Below, piece after piece: positions 6,782 through 15,337 of a stretch of DNA of 15,546 bases. The position numbers and the translations under genes were made by a program. How positions within the stretch are numbered: position 1 is the stretch's first letter; each line of letters opens with the position of its first letter. The stretch spans positions 1 to 15,546 of the forward strand of contig JAIRMS010000022.1 of the NCBI GenBank assembly GCA_031258475.1, in the 5' to 3' direction. This DNA is from Holosporaceae bacterium. Lineage in GTDB: Bacteria; Pseudomonadota; Alphaproteobacteria; UBA3830. Below the pieces are notes generated by a model, which was given only the letters and a program-made list of their open reading frames with translations, was not told where the DNA came from and did no database searches.

Positions 6782-8116
6782 ATGAACGGTTCTGTTATTA
6801 TATTAGCGGCCGGAGTGGGATCAAGGTTAAAATCCAGTGTTCCGAAGGTATATCATAAAATCGGTGGATTATCTCTGATTGATCATGTGATCGGGACTGC
6901 AAAAGCCCTAAATCCCAGTGAAATTGTAGCCGTTTTGAATCCAAAGCACAAAGATATAGAGCTTGTCTTTGAGTCGAGTGTAAAAAGAGCCTATCAGGAT
7001 GTTCCCAAAGGCACCGCCGACGCTGTAAAATGCGCTTTGGAGTCGTTACAAAATGATTCCTCTGACGGTTGGGTATACGTACTTTACGGCGATATTCCAC
7101 TGGTATCCTCAGAGACGCTGCTAAAGTTGGCAGAAATTTCGAAAACATGCGAGAAAACTGCCGTCGTTGTTCTGGCCATGGATTCAAGCGGAACCTATGG
7201 TCTTGGAAGGTTGGAATGCGCCGATGAAAAAGGCACTGTAAAAAGTATTATCGAAGCTAAAGACATGCTCTCTTCGGCCAAAATCCTTCCACTCTGTAAT
7301 GCAGGATTGTTAATCAGGAAAAACATACTAAAACGCTTCATAAATGAGATCGAGCCAAGCGCATCGACCGGAGAGTTTTACATCACTGAAATAGTCCGAC
7401 TGGCTCATCAGTCTGGCCATGTCTGCAGGTATTATGAAGGGGACAAAGATGAGCTTTTGGGCGTTAACACCAGAGCCGAATTAGCGCTTCTGGAGAAAAT
7501 TTTTCAGGAGAGAGAGCGCAAAAAGCACCTGGATAACGGTGTTACTCTTGTTGCCCCCGAAACGACATTTTTTTCCCACAACACGCAAATTGAAAGCGAC
7601 GTTGTCGTTTATCCCTACGTTGTGTTTCTTGAAAACGTTGTCATAAAAAGAGGAGCGCATGTCGGCCCCTTCTGCGTCGTTGAGGGATCAACGATAGCAA
7701 ACGCCAAAATCGGCCCCTTTTCTCGTCTGAGAACTGGAACAGAAATCCAGGACGGAGTAAGGATAGGCAATTTTGTGGAAATAAAAAACAGCGTGGTTTC
7801 CAGAGAATCGAAAATCAATCATCTAAGTTACGTTGGTGACGCGAACATCGGAAAAAACACGAATATCGGAGCAGGAACCATAACCTGCAACTACGACGGA
7901 ATCAAAAAACATAGAACGGCTGTGGGAGAAAATGTTTTTGTCGGATCGAACGCTGCGTTGGTCGCTCCCGTAGAAATCGGCGACAACGTTACCATAGGAG
8001 CCGGAAGCGTTATTGTGAAAAACGTTGAAAACGGCGCGCTGGCCATCGCCAGGAATAATCAGACGAACATCGCCAATTGGAATACAAAGAGGAAAAACAA
8101 AAAATGTGTGGAATAA
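6782..8116 (+). CDS. glmU: Bifunctional UDP-N-acetylglucosamine pyrophosphorylase / glucosamine-1-phosphate N-acetyltransferase
   Basis: Makes UDP-GlcNAc, the precursor of peptidoglycan and lipid A, by acetylating glucosamine-1-P and then uridylylating it. The 444-residue protein has the N-terminal nucleotidyltransferase motif LAAGVGSRL (8-16, Arg15) with Lys22, and YGDIPL (102-107) with metal-binding Asp104. The C-terminal half is a left-handed beta-helix of hexapeptide repeats. It includes RLRTGTEIQDGVRIGNFVEI, the acetyltransferase base His347 in NHLSYVGD, and NIGAGTITCNYDG. The start at 6782 has GGAG 6 nt upstream and matches the family; the open frame reaching back to 6677 is unrelated. 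The stop overlaps glmS by 13 nt. GlmU is the first gene of the rightward envelope cluster. Confidence 0.97.
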   Translation: MNGSVIILAAGVGSRLKSSVPKVYHKIGGLSLIDHVIGTAKALNPSEIVAVLNPKHKDIELVFESSVKRAYQDVPKGTADAVKCALESLQNDSSDGWVYVLYGDIPLVSSETLLKLAEISKTCEKTAVVVLAMDSSGTYGLGRLECADEKGTVKSIIEAKDMLSSAKILPLCNAGLLIRKNILKRFINEIEPSASTGEFYITEIVRLAHQSGHVCRYYEGDKDELLGVNTRAELALLEKIFQERERKKHLDNGVTLVAPETTFFSHNTQIESDVVVYPYVVFLENVVIKRGAHVGPFCVVEGSTIANAKIGPFSRLRTGTEIQDGVRIGNFVEIKNSVVSRESKINHLSYVGDANIGKNTNIGAGTITCNYDGIKKHRTAVGENVFVGSNAALVAPVEIGDNVTIGAGSVIVKNVENGALAIARNNQTNIANWNTKRKNKKCVE

Positions 8117-9864
8117 TAGGAATAGTCGCGTCCTCCAACAACAACATTGTGGACGAAATAATCGCTGGATTAGAAAAATTGGAATATCGAGGATATGATT
8201 CCGCGGGAGTTGCGGTGATCTGCAGCGATCGAATAGAAAGAGTGCGTGCCGCTGGAAAGCTGCAAAATCTGAAGACTAAATTGGAAAGCAACAAGATTTC
8301 TGGATCTGTTGGGATAGGTCATACTCGTTGGGCAACCCACGGGAAGGCAACAGAAAACAACGCTCATCCTATCATGTCAAGAGACGTTGCTGTCGTTCAT
8401 AATGGTATCATTGAAAATTACAAGGAGTTGAAATTCGATCTGCAAAAAGAAGGATATATTTTTGAAACAGACACCGATACGGAAGTTGTGGCACATTTGC
8501 TGCAAAGAGAAATAAATAATGGATGTTCTCCACTTGAAACCTTTAAAAACATTATGAAATTAATAGAGGGCAGTTATGCGATCGCTGCCGTATTTTCTTC
8601 TTTCCCGAATACAATAGTCGCCGCCAAATACAGATGTCCTCTTGCCGTCGGTTTTGGAGAGAATATATACATTGGATCAGATATAAATTCCATGTCGGCC
8701 TGCGGCGAAGTAGTATATCTGGAGGATGGAGAGTGCGTTGAGGTTACTGGCGATAACGCTTTATTTTTCGATACAAATTTCCAGCCAATCGAACCGAAGA
8801 GACAGAAAGTATCTCCCGATTTTGTTAATGTCGGAAAAGGAGAATACGGGCATTACATGCTAAAAGAAATAATGGAGCAACCAAGCGCCATTAGAAGGAC
8901 CATACTTTCGAACAAAATAGACGGAGAAATTTTCAATGGCGTTTCAAGAATTTTAATTTTGGCCTGCGGAACGTCATATTACGCAGGAATGGTCGCAAAA
9001 TATTGGTTCGAAAAATTTCTAAAAATCGCCACGGATGTGGAAATTGCATCAGAATATCGATATAGGCATCCAATTATAGGAGAGAATGTTCTCGCCATTG
9101 CCATCACCCAATCAGGAGAGACAATCGACACATTGGAGGCGATGGAACATGTAAGAAAAAATAGTAATTCAAAGGTGATCGCCATCGCAAATGTGAGAAA
9201 CAGCGCGATTTCTAGAATTTCCGATTTTATTTTCTATACAGAAGCAGGTATGGAGATAGGAGTCGCTTCCACAAAGGCGTTTACTGCGCAATTAACGATA
9301 CTGGCTCAAATGGCCTTCTGTAATCACGAGTTTTTAATTCGAGAATTGCAAAATCTACCAACACTCTGTGAAGAGGTTCTTAGTTCAAGTAAGGAAATAG
9401 AGGATTTGGCAAAAAAAATACATACCGCCAATAGCGCGATATATCTGGGACGTGGGTCTTTGTACCCAATAGCCTTGGAAGGCGCCCTTAAATTAAAAGA
9501 AGTCTCATATATTCATGCGGAGGGATTCGCTGCAGGAGAAATGAAACATGGCCCCATAGCTCTAATAGACGATAATATCCCCGTGATATGCCTGTGCCCT
9601 CATAATGAGTTGTTCGAGAAGACATCTTCAAATATTCAGGTCGCTCTCGCCAGAGGGAAAAATGTTATTATTTTTTCAGATCTGCCAGGAAGCAAACTTC
9701 TGCCGTCGGAAGCTACAAAAATAATTCTTCCTCGAATTTCTGAAGAATTCGCTCCAATATTGCACGTCATCCCACTACAGCTACTAACCTATTACGTCGC
9801 GCTTTTACGGGGCACGGACGTTGATAAACCAAGAAATCTGGCCAAATCTGTAACCGTAGAGTAA
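8104..9864 (+). CDS. glmS: Glutamine--fructose-6-phosphate aminotransferase (isomerizing)
   Basis: Converts fructose-6-P and glutamine to glucosamine-6-P, the entry to amino-sugar synthesis. The start at 8104 is fixed by the N-terminal MCGIIGIV: Cys2 becomes the N-terminal nucleophile after Met removal. AGAGG lies ~10 nt upstream. The 586-residue protein has the glutaminase domain (EYRGYDSAG, GHTRWATHG, HNGIIENY) and two SIS sugar-isomerase domains (ACGTSYYAG, TQSGETIDT, STKAFTAQ, then GRGSLYPIALEGALKLKEVS). It ends with the usual KPRNLAKSVTVE tail. No glmS ribozyme-like leader is possible because it starts inside glmU. GlmS and GlmU provide the first and last enzymes of UDP-GlcNAc synthesis; the mutase GlmM is not in this window. 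Confidence 0.98.
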   Translation: MCGIIGIVASSNNNIVDEIIAGLEKLEYRGYDSAGVAVICSDRIERVRAAGKLQNLKTKLESNKISGSVGIGHTRWATHGKATENNAHPIMSRDVAVVHNGIIENYKELKFDLQKEGYIFETDTDTEVVAHLLQREINNGCSPLETFKNIMKLIEGSYAIAAVFSSFPNTIVAAKYRCPLAVGFGENIYIGSDINSMSACGEVVYLEDGECVEVTGDNALFFDTNFQPIEPKRQKVSPDFVNVGKGEYGHYMLKEIMEQPSAIRRTILSNKIDGEIFNGVSRILILACGTSYYAGMVAKYWFEKFLKIATDVEIASEYRYRHPIIGENVLAIAITQSGETIDTLEAMEHVRKNSNSKVIAIANVRNSAISRISDFIFYTEAGMEIGVASTKAFTAQLTILAQMAFCNHEFLIRELQNLPTLCEEVLSSSKEIEDLAKKIHTANSAIYLGRGSLYPIALEGALKLKEVSYIHAEGFAAGEMKHGPIALIDDNIPVICLCPHNELFEKTSSNIQVALARGKNVIIFSDLPGSKLLPSEATKIILPRISEEFAPILHVIPLQLLTYYVALLRGTDVDKPRNLAKSVTVE

Positions 9865-9871
9865 TAACGAA

Positions 9872-10819
9872 ATGAGCGGTGAGCTAATATATGCGAAATC
9901 CATAATAAAAGAAGAGATCGCTGGACTCGAAGCCGTGTACGATGCTTTGGATGATAGCATTGTTAATGCCGTCGAATTATTTTATAGAAAAAAAGGCCAC
10001 ATTATTGTCTCGGGCATGGGCAAGCCAGGACATATTGGACGCAAGATTTCCGCCACTTTGGCTTCGACCGGAACTCCGTCGTTTTTTCTGCATCCCGGAG
10101 AAGCGAGTCATGGCGATCTTGGGGAGATTTCGCGCGACGATGTTCTTCTTGTGCTTTCCTTGTCTGGGAATACTCAGGAAATAACGCCGATGCTTTCCTA
10201 CGCCCATCGCTTCGGCATAGATATTGTGGCGGTAACTTCCAATCCTGAGAGCATTTTGGCCAAAGCCTCCACAGTTTGCATAACGATGCCGAAAGTCAAG
10301 GAAGCATGTCCATATAATTTGGCTCCGACGACCACCACCACTATGATGCTGGCAATAGGAGACGCCATTGCGTTGTGCCTACTGAAAAGAAAAGAATTCA
10401 ATCGAGAAGATTTCAAAGAACTGCATCCTGGAGGAGCTTTGGGAAAGAGATTGCTAACGGTCGGAGACCTAATGCATTTAGATATTCCAATCGTTCATGA
10501 AAACGATCTGATGAAGTCTGTTTTGGTTGAGATGACACAAAAATCTTTCGGATGTGTTTGCGTCGTTAATAGTCTAAATAAAATCATTGGAGTCATTACA
10601 GACGGCGATCTAAGAAGAACTATCTCCTCCGATTTTCTTGAAAAAAAAGCTTCAGACATAATGAGCAAGGATCCGAAAACTGTTTCCAAAACAATGTTCG
10701 CACAGGAAGCTACTAAAATAATGAACGATTATAAGATTACAAGTTTGTTTGTGACGGAAAATGACCTTCCCTGTGGAATTATACATATCCACGACTGTTT
10801 AAGAGCTGGTCTTGCGTAA
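9872..10819 (+). CDS. kdsD: Arabinose-5-phosphate isomerase (KdsD/KpsF type)
   Basis: Isomerises ribulose-5-P to arabinose-5-P, the first step of Kdo synthesis for LPS. The 315-residue protein has an SIS domain (about 30-190) followed by two CBS domains (about 200-315). Predicted active-site residues fall where expected from E. coli KdsD: Lys51 (GMGKPGH), His80 (GEASHGD), Glu103 (SGNTQEI), Glu144 and His185 (ELHPGGALG). The block LAPTTTTTMML is also typical. It starts 7 nt after glmS with only a weak ribosome site and overlaps the TTG start of the next gene. Position before the lpt genes mirrors kdsD-(kdsC)-lptC-lptA-lptB in proteobacteria, but kdsC is absent here. Confidence 0.95.
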   Translation: MSGELIYAKSIIKEEIAGLEAVYDALDDSIVNAVELFYRKKGHIIVSGMGKPGHIGRKISATLASTGTPSFFLHPGEASHGDLGEISRDDVLLVLSLSGNTQEITPMLSYAHRFGIDIVAVTSNPESILAKASTVCITMPKVKEACPYNLAPTTTTTMMLAIGDAIALCLLKRKEFNREDFKELHPGGALGKRLLTVGDLMHLDIPIVHENDLMKSVLVEMTQKSFGCVCVVNSLNKIIGVITDGDLRRTISSDFLEKKASDIMSKDPKTVSKTMFAQEATKIMNDYKITSLFVTENDLPCGIIHIHDCLRAGLA

Positions 10820-12119
10820 AAGAAGGGTTAAAATCAAATTTATATCGATTCTTTTTGGTCTGCTGGCAGCTGGGATTTTCATTGTCCTGGTAACCGTTAT
10901 TTTGGATACCAAAAATGCCCTTCTTGACGATGGCTCCTCTGCTTCTAGAATAAAATTTAAAACTCATGGCCGTAATAAGGGTGAGATTGTCGCGGAAGTG
11001 GACAGTATTTACGGAGATCAAAAGGGTGTTTACTCTCTAAAAAATATGGTTTCCTCTTTTACGCTGTCGAATGGAGAGCTCCTGACTATTTGCGCTGATA
11101 GGGTAAAAGCTGTCAGAAAAGATAAAATGGAATGCGAATTTCTGGGAAACGTAAAACTATCGATGGAATCAGGTCTACTAATAGAGACCAGGCGACTGTT
11201 CGCTGATTTCAACAAAAAAACTGCAACCGGAACCGATGAAGTTGTAATTTTTCAAGACGATACCAGGTTATCTGCAAAAGAATACATCTTTGATATGGAA
11301 AAAAATACCGCCATATTAATTAATGATGCGAAGGGCTTTTTAAAAGCTGATAAAATTAACGCCGATAAATTAGTTATTTGCTTTGATGATATGTATAAAA
11401 AAAGTATAAGAAGTATGGAAGCCATCGGAAATGCTGTATATATCGCCGACACGTACACGCTAAAAGCAAAAAGAAGCATCCTATATTCCATGGACAAAGT
11501 CGAGGCACAGGAAAAGGTCGTTCTGTTTTATAAAAAGGACGGAAATAATTACGATATTCGTTCCGATTTCATGCATGCCAAAATAAATAATGGGAAACTG
11601 GACGATATAGAAGCGTTCGGTTCTTTGATAATAAAAACAAAGGATGTTGCTATTCGTGCCGATAGAGGGATTTTAAAGGGCGATAAAATAAATGTTTCTA
11701 GCAATGTGATTATTTCGGGAAAACACGGGAATATTCTAGGAGATGTTGCAACGCTTGATTTAACGACCAATGATGTTTTTATCAATAAGGTGAACGGTCA
11801 GGAAAAAGTCGTTCTGTTTTATAAAAAGGATGGAGATAACTACGATATTCGTTCCGATTCCATGCGTGCCAAAATAAATAATGGGAAACTGGACGATATA
11901 GAAGCGTTCGGTTCCTTGGTAATAAAAACAAAGGATGCTACTATTCGCGCTGATAGAGGGATTTTAAAGGGCGATAAAATAAATGTTTCTAGCAATGTGA
12001 TTATTTCTGGAAAAGACGGGAATATTTTAGGAGATGCGGCAACGCTTGATTTAACGACCAATGATGTTTTTATCAATAAATCGAGCGGCGTTGTAAATAA
12101 TGGAATGCGCAAATCATGA
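10812..12119 (+). CDS. LptC/LptA-like LPS transport protein with duplicated OstA-type segment
   Basis: A 435-residue protein in the genomic slot of lptC and lptA, just before lptB. A basic N-terminus and one membrane segment (about 8-31) precede an LptC-like periplasmic region (to ~190). That region contains ELLTICADRVKAVRKDKMECEFLGNVKL and TRRLFADFNKKTATG, the repeating 'state-a-strand' pattern of LptC/OstA jellyrolls. The rest is LptA/OstA-like (for example VSSNVIISGKHGNILGDVATLDL). A 97-residue unit (233-329) is repeated almost exactly at 330 to ~423. In LPS export LptC anchors at the inner membrane and LptA polymers bridge to LptD, so this protein may act as a covalent LptC-LptA bridge. 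It starts at TTG 10812 inside kdsD; the first ATG is past the membrane segment. It overlaps lptB by 4 nt. The LptC call is firm in context; the fusion reading is inference. Confidence 0.75.
   Translation: MRKRRVKIKFISILFGLLAAGIFIVLVTVILDTKNALLDDGSSASRIKFKTHGRNKGEIVAEVDSIYGDQKGVYSLKNMVSSFTLSNGELLTICADRVKAVRKDKMECEFLGNVKLSMESGLLIETRRLFADFNKKTATGTDEVVIFQDDTRLSAKEYIFDMEKNTAILINDAKGFLKADKINADKLVICFDDMYKKSIRSMEAIGNAVYIADTYTLKAKRSILYSMDKVEAQEKVVLFYKKDGNNYDIRSDFMHAKINNGKLDDIEAFGSLIIKTKDVAIRADRGILKGDKINVSSNVIISGKHGNILGDVATLDLTTNDVFINKVNGQEKVVLFYKKDGDNYDIRSDSMRAKINNGKLDDIEAFGSLVIKTKDATIRADRGILKGDKINVSSNVIISGKDGNILGDAATLDLTTNDVFINKSSGVVNNGMRKS
11508..12080 (+). repeat. In-frame tandem duplication, 291-bp period (97 residues), two copies
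   Basis: Copy 1 is 11508-11798 and copy 2 is 11799-12080. Each starts at the codon series for QEKVVLFYKKDG and runs to FINK. The two proteins differ at 8 of 94 residues, and the DNA at roughly 19 of about 282 bases (counted by eye). The unit is one OstA-like beta stretch of the LptC/LptA-like protein. The high DNA identity points to a recent duplication or ongoing gene conversion. Confidence 0.95.
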
Positions 12120-12841
12120 CGGAAAGCGTTGTATGTAAAAATTTAAGAAAAACCGTGGACGGTCGCATCCTCCTGGACAATGTAAATTTAAAAGCATCAA
12201 AGGGAAAAATCACTGCATTGCTAGGACCAAATGGCGCTGGAAAAACAACAACTTTTTCCATGCTTTGCGGATTAATAAAACCGAATTCTGGTCACATATT
12301 TCTGAACGACAAAGAAATCACTGAACTCCCTATGTATAAGCGGGCGCGGCTCGGTATTGGCTATCTCCCGCAGGAATCGTCAATTTTCAGAGGATTAACG
12401 GTCGAAGAAAATATCTTTGCGATTCTGGAAATGGGAGATGCTGACGAAAAACAAAAGCATTCTGCTTTGGAAAGACTCTTGGACGACCTATCGTTGACCG
12501 CCATTAGGAAACTGCCAGCCGTCAGCATTTCCGGAGGGGAACGACGCAAGTTGGAAATCGCAAGGGCCCTGGCGACCAGTCCGCGTTTCATTTTACTGGA
12601 CGAGCCATTTTCCGGCATAGATCCGCTCGCAATCGAGGATATGAAGAATATGATTTTCGATCTTAAAAAAAGAGGGATAGGAGTCATTGTTACGGATCAC
12701 AACGTTCGCGAGACTATTTTATTGGCGGACTACGTATATTTGTTATTTGAAGGAAGAATCCTAACCGAAGGAACGCCGAAAGAAATAATAAATAACGATA
12801 TTGCTCGCAAAATTTACCTTGGCGAAAGTTTTTCCACCTAA
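12116..12841 (+). CDS. lptB: LPS export ABC transporter ATPase LptB
   Basis: Cytoplasmic ATPase that, with LptF/LptG, extracts LPS from the inner membrane and pushes it along LptC-LptA. The 241-residue protein has Walker A GPNGAGKTT (37-45), Q-loop Gln86 in YLPQE, signature SGGERRKLEIARAL (from 139), Walker B FILLDEP (158-164) with Glu163, and the switch His195 in VTDHN. The family-typical FRGLTVEEN stretch supports LptB over other ABC ATPases. The ATG overlaps the preceding stop (ATGA, 4 nt), so translation is coupled. lptF and lptG are not in the window. Confidence 0.97.
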   Translation: MTESVVCKNLRKTVDGRILLDNVNLKASKGKITALLGPNGAGKTTTFSMLCGLIKPNSGHIFLNDKEITELPMYKRARLGIGYLPQESSIFRGLTVEENIFAILEMGDADEKQKHSALERLLDDLSLTAIRKLPAVSISGGERRKLEIARALATSPRFILLDEPFSGIDPLAIEDMKNMIFDLKKRGIGVIVTDHNVRETILLADYVYLLFEGRILTEGTPKEIINNDIARKIYLGESFST

Positions 12842-12850
12842 ACTCTTCAT

Positions 12851-14128
12851 ATGAAAGAGAAAATTGATAACTTATTAACGATTAAGCAGCGACAAATTCT
12901 ATCGCAGTCACTTCGTTATTCCCTGAAGATACTAGCGATGAATAATCTCGAGCTGCGTGAATACATAGACGAAAAGTTTGTGGAGAATCCATTTTTAATT
13001 ATTAAATACAATCAGAAAACTCACCACGATTTCATTGATAAATTTCCGTGTAAAAGTAATCTGGAAGATGAAATTTCCAAAGAAACAGCATTTCTGCATT
13101 TCAGCGATTTTGAAAGAGAAATCGCAAAAACGCTTATTCATAACATTGGAGATGATTGCCTGAATAACGAGATATTGCGACATATTTTCTGCCAAAAAAA
13201 ATTATCCTATCTCGATTTGCTTGCAATCATTAACAGGCTTAAAAAAACGTCGTTTGCACATATGTTTGCGTTCAATCTGCAGGATAAATTGAAGACTTTT
13301 CTGGAAAACAACGGACTATATAACGGTAATTATCAAAATTTGATAAAGAACATAACTCTTGTTCTCTCCGGAGATCGGGCCGCTTTGAAGGCAAAGTGTG
13401 GCGTTCCGGAGGAAGAATTATCCAGAATGATATCCAGCCTAAAAAATGCATTTTCCTCTTCTCTTCCCCATGAACATTCTGTTCAGCAGCGCCAGGTTGA
13501 TCTTGTGATAGAAGAGGAATCTCTGGATGAATTTAAAGTTACTATGGATGAAAAAACATTTCCGGAGGTCGAGTTTGATCATGAATTGTACGCCCAATCG
13601 CAAAAAAAGTGCCGATCTCCGTCCGACAAATCATATGTAAAAAACAACGCTTCAGCGGCAAAATTGCTTGTAAAATCAACTGGTTTTAGAAGTTCCACCC
13701 TTCTAAGGATTGCCAACGAGATCGTCTACAGACAGCTGGATTTTTTCCTGGGAAAAGATCTGTACCTGACTCCAATTAGCACACAATCGATTGCCTATTC
13801 TTTATTCTTGCATGAAAGCACTGTAAATAGAGCAATATTAGGTAAGTCCATTGCAACGCCTCGTGGAATATTTGAGTTGAGATCTCTGCTTCCTCGGAGA
13901 ATAAAATCCTACGAAAACAAAGTTAGCGAACATTCGATAAAAGAATACATGAAAAAATTGATAAAAAACGAACCAAAAGAAAATCCATATTCGGATTGTC
14001 ATATCGCAAGCTTTCTCAATACTCGCGGAATAAATATTTCGAGACGCACCATTTCCAAATACAGGGATATTCTCCATATTCCCAATCTCGTAGAAAGAAC
14101 AAAAATTTATAAAATAGCGGTGAACTGA
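12851..14128 (+). CDS. rpoN: RNA polymerase sigma-54 factor
   Basis: Alternative sigma factor that binds -24/-12 promoters and needs an AAA+ enhancer-binding activator. At 425 residues it is shorter than E. coli RpoN (477), mostly in the middle. Region I (about 8-50) shows the glutamine/leucine pattern IKQRQILSQSLRYSLKILAM and the E-x-x-NPFL end. The HTH block LHESTVNRAILGKSIATPRG (from residue 320) is typical. The RpoN box, usually ARRTVAKYR, reads SRRTISKYRD (397-406). The stretch after the HTH, commonly FFSS, is LLPR here. It starts 9 nt after lptB without a clear ribosome site. The lptB-rpoN pairing is widespread in proteobacteria; the usual hpf/ptsN neighbours are missing. No enhancer-binding protein lies in the window. 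Confidence 0.93.
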   Translation: MKEKIDNLLTIKQRQILSQSLRYSLKILAMNNLELREYIDEKFVENPFLIIKYNQKTHHDFIDKFPCKSNLEDEISKETAFLHFSDFEREIAKTLIHNIGDDCLNNEILRHIFCQKKLSYLDLLAIINRLKKTSFAHMFAFNLQDKLKTFLENNGLYNGNYQNLIKNITLVLSGDRAALKAKCGVPEEELSRMISSLKNAFSSSLPHEHSVQQRQVDLVIEEESLDEFKVTMDEKTFPEVEFDHELYAQSQKKCRSPSDKSYVKNNASAAKLLVKSTGFRSSTLLRIANEIVYRQLDFFLGKDLYLTPISTQSIAYSLFLHESTVNRAILGKSIATPRGIFELRSLLPRRIKSYENKVSEHSIKEYMKKLIKNEPKENPYSDCHIASFLNTRGINISRRTISKYRDILHIPNLVERTKIYKIAVN

Positions 14129-14138
14129 GGGGATTTGT

Positions 14139-15308
14139 TTATGTCGCTTTTTCCAAAGTAATAGCGACGCCCTCTCCTCCCCCTACGCATAGTGCGGCGA
14201 GACCATTTCTCGCATTTCTTGTTTCCATGGCATTTAGAAGTGTAACAATGATACGCGCGCCGCTGGCTCCGAGCGGATGTCCAATCGCGCAGGCTCCTCC
14301 GAATACGTTAACCGTTTCAGGATCTAGAGAGAATTCCTTGATCGCCGCCATTGCAACGATGGCAAAGGCTTCATTAATTTCGAATAAATCCACATCTTTA
14401 ATATGCCATTTCGATTTCTCCAAAACCTGTTTGATCGCTCCAATAGGAGCCGTGGTAAACAATTTCGGAGCCTGGGAAAAACTGCTCTGGGCGACAATGC
14501 GAGCAAACGGAACCAGTCCCATTTTTTCGGCTTTTGACTCTTTCATCATTAGCACCGCCGCCGCTCCGTCCGAAATAGAGCTGCTGGAGGCTGCGGTTAT
14601 GGTTCCATTTTCTCTGAATGGAGGTTTTAGGTGCGGCATTTTTGCAAGATCCACGGAAAAAGGAATTTCATCCCTATCGACAATGGTTTCGCTCTTTTTA
14701 TCCTTTACAGCCACCGAAACGATTTCTCTTTCGAAAGTTCCATTTTCAACAGCTTTGCGCGCTTTAATGAAAGACTTCGCAGCGTATTCGTCCTGATCCT
14801 CTCTGCCGAATGAATAGGCAGAGGCCGTATCCTCGGCATACCAGCCCATTACACATTTTTCATAGGCGTCCATTAGGCCGTCTTTCATGATATGATCGAT
14901 GACTTTTCCCTCGCCGAAGCGATAGCCAAAGCGGGCTTTTTCCAGCAGATAGGGAGCGTTGGTCATGCTTTCCATTCCGCCGGCAACGACAACGTCGTTT
15001 TCACCAGAAATGATCGCGTTCCTTGCAAGCATAATCGCGGCCATGCCGGATCCACAGATTTTGTTAACATTTACACAATTTACGGACTCGCTCAATCCGG
15101 CTCCAATCGCCGCCTGGCGAGCTGCAGACTGTCCTAGACCGGCAGACAATACACATCCCATATAAACGCTGTCGATTTTCACGTTGTAGTCTTCGACAAC
15201 TTTTCTTACGACGATTTTCCCGAGTTCCACCGCAGACGTCGACCTGAGTTTTCCATTAAACGCTCCAAGCGGCGTTCTCGCAGCGGCGACAATTACGACA
15301 GGATCCAT
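14139..15308 (-). CDS. Acetyl-CoA acetyltransferase (thiolase)
   Basis: Condenses two acetyl-CoA to acetoacetyl-CoA (or runs in reverse), at the entrance to polyhydroxybutyrate or ketone-body metabolism. The 389-residue protein has nucleophile Cys85 in NKICGSGMAA, Asn312 in NEAFA, His344 in GGACAIGHPLGASGAR, and second catalytic Cys374 in ALCVGGGEG. Spacing is four residues offset from Zoogloea thiolase (Cys89, Asn316, His348, Cys378). The length and VVIVAAARTPLGAF start match PhaA/AtoB biosynthetic thiolases, but AtoB and PhaA cannot be told apart here because no phaB/phaC or ato genes adjoin. The final loop has Glu379 where Met or Gln is usual. It converges on rpoN with 10 nt between the stops, leaving no room for a terminator. 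The ribosome site is a weak GGGAAA. Confidence 0.94.
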   Translation of the reverse strand: MDPVVIVAAARTPLGAFNGKLRSTSAVELGKIVVRKVVEDYNVKIDSVYMGCVLSAGLGQSAARQAAIGAGLSESVNCVNVNKICGSGMAAIMLARNAIISGENDVVVAGGMESMTNAPYLLEKARFGYRFGEGKVIDHIMKDGLMDAYEKCVMGWYAEDTASAYSFGREDQDEYAAKSFIKARKAVENGTFEREIVSVAVKDKKSETIVDRDEIPFSVDLAKMPHLKPPFRENGTITAASSSSISDGAAAVLMMKESKAEKMGLVPFARIVAQSSFSQAPKLFTTAPIGAIKQVLEKSKWHIKDVDLFEINEAFAIVAMAAIKEFSLDPETVNVFGGACAIGHPLGASGARIIVTLLNAMETRNARNGLAALCVGGGEGVAITLEKAT

Positions 15309-15337
15309 AATTTTCCCAAAAACAAACGTTAATCAGT

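Noticed and set aside
11549..12112. Two similar antisense open frames, about 78 and 90 codons long
   Set aside because: Their likeness to each other comes only from the 291-bp tandem repeat on the plus strand.
14129..14138. A terminator between rpoN and the thiolase gene
   Set aside because: Only 10 nt separate the stops and no hairpin with a T-run is visible on either strand.
14227..14796. A 189-codon open frame on the plus strand
   Set aside because: Antisense to the thiolase, which has all its catalytic residues; the pattern is a codon-use shadow.
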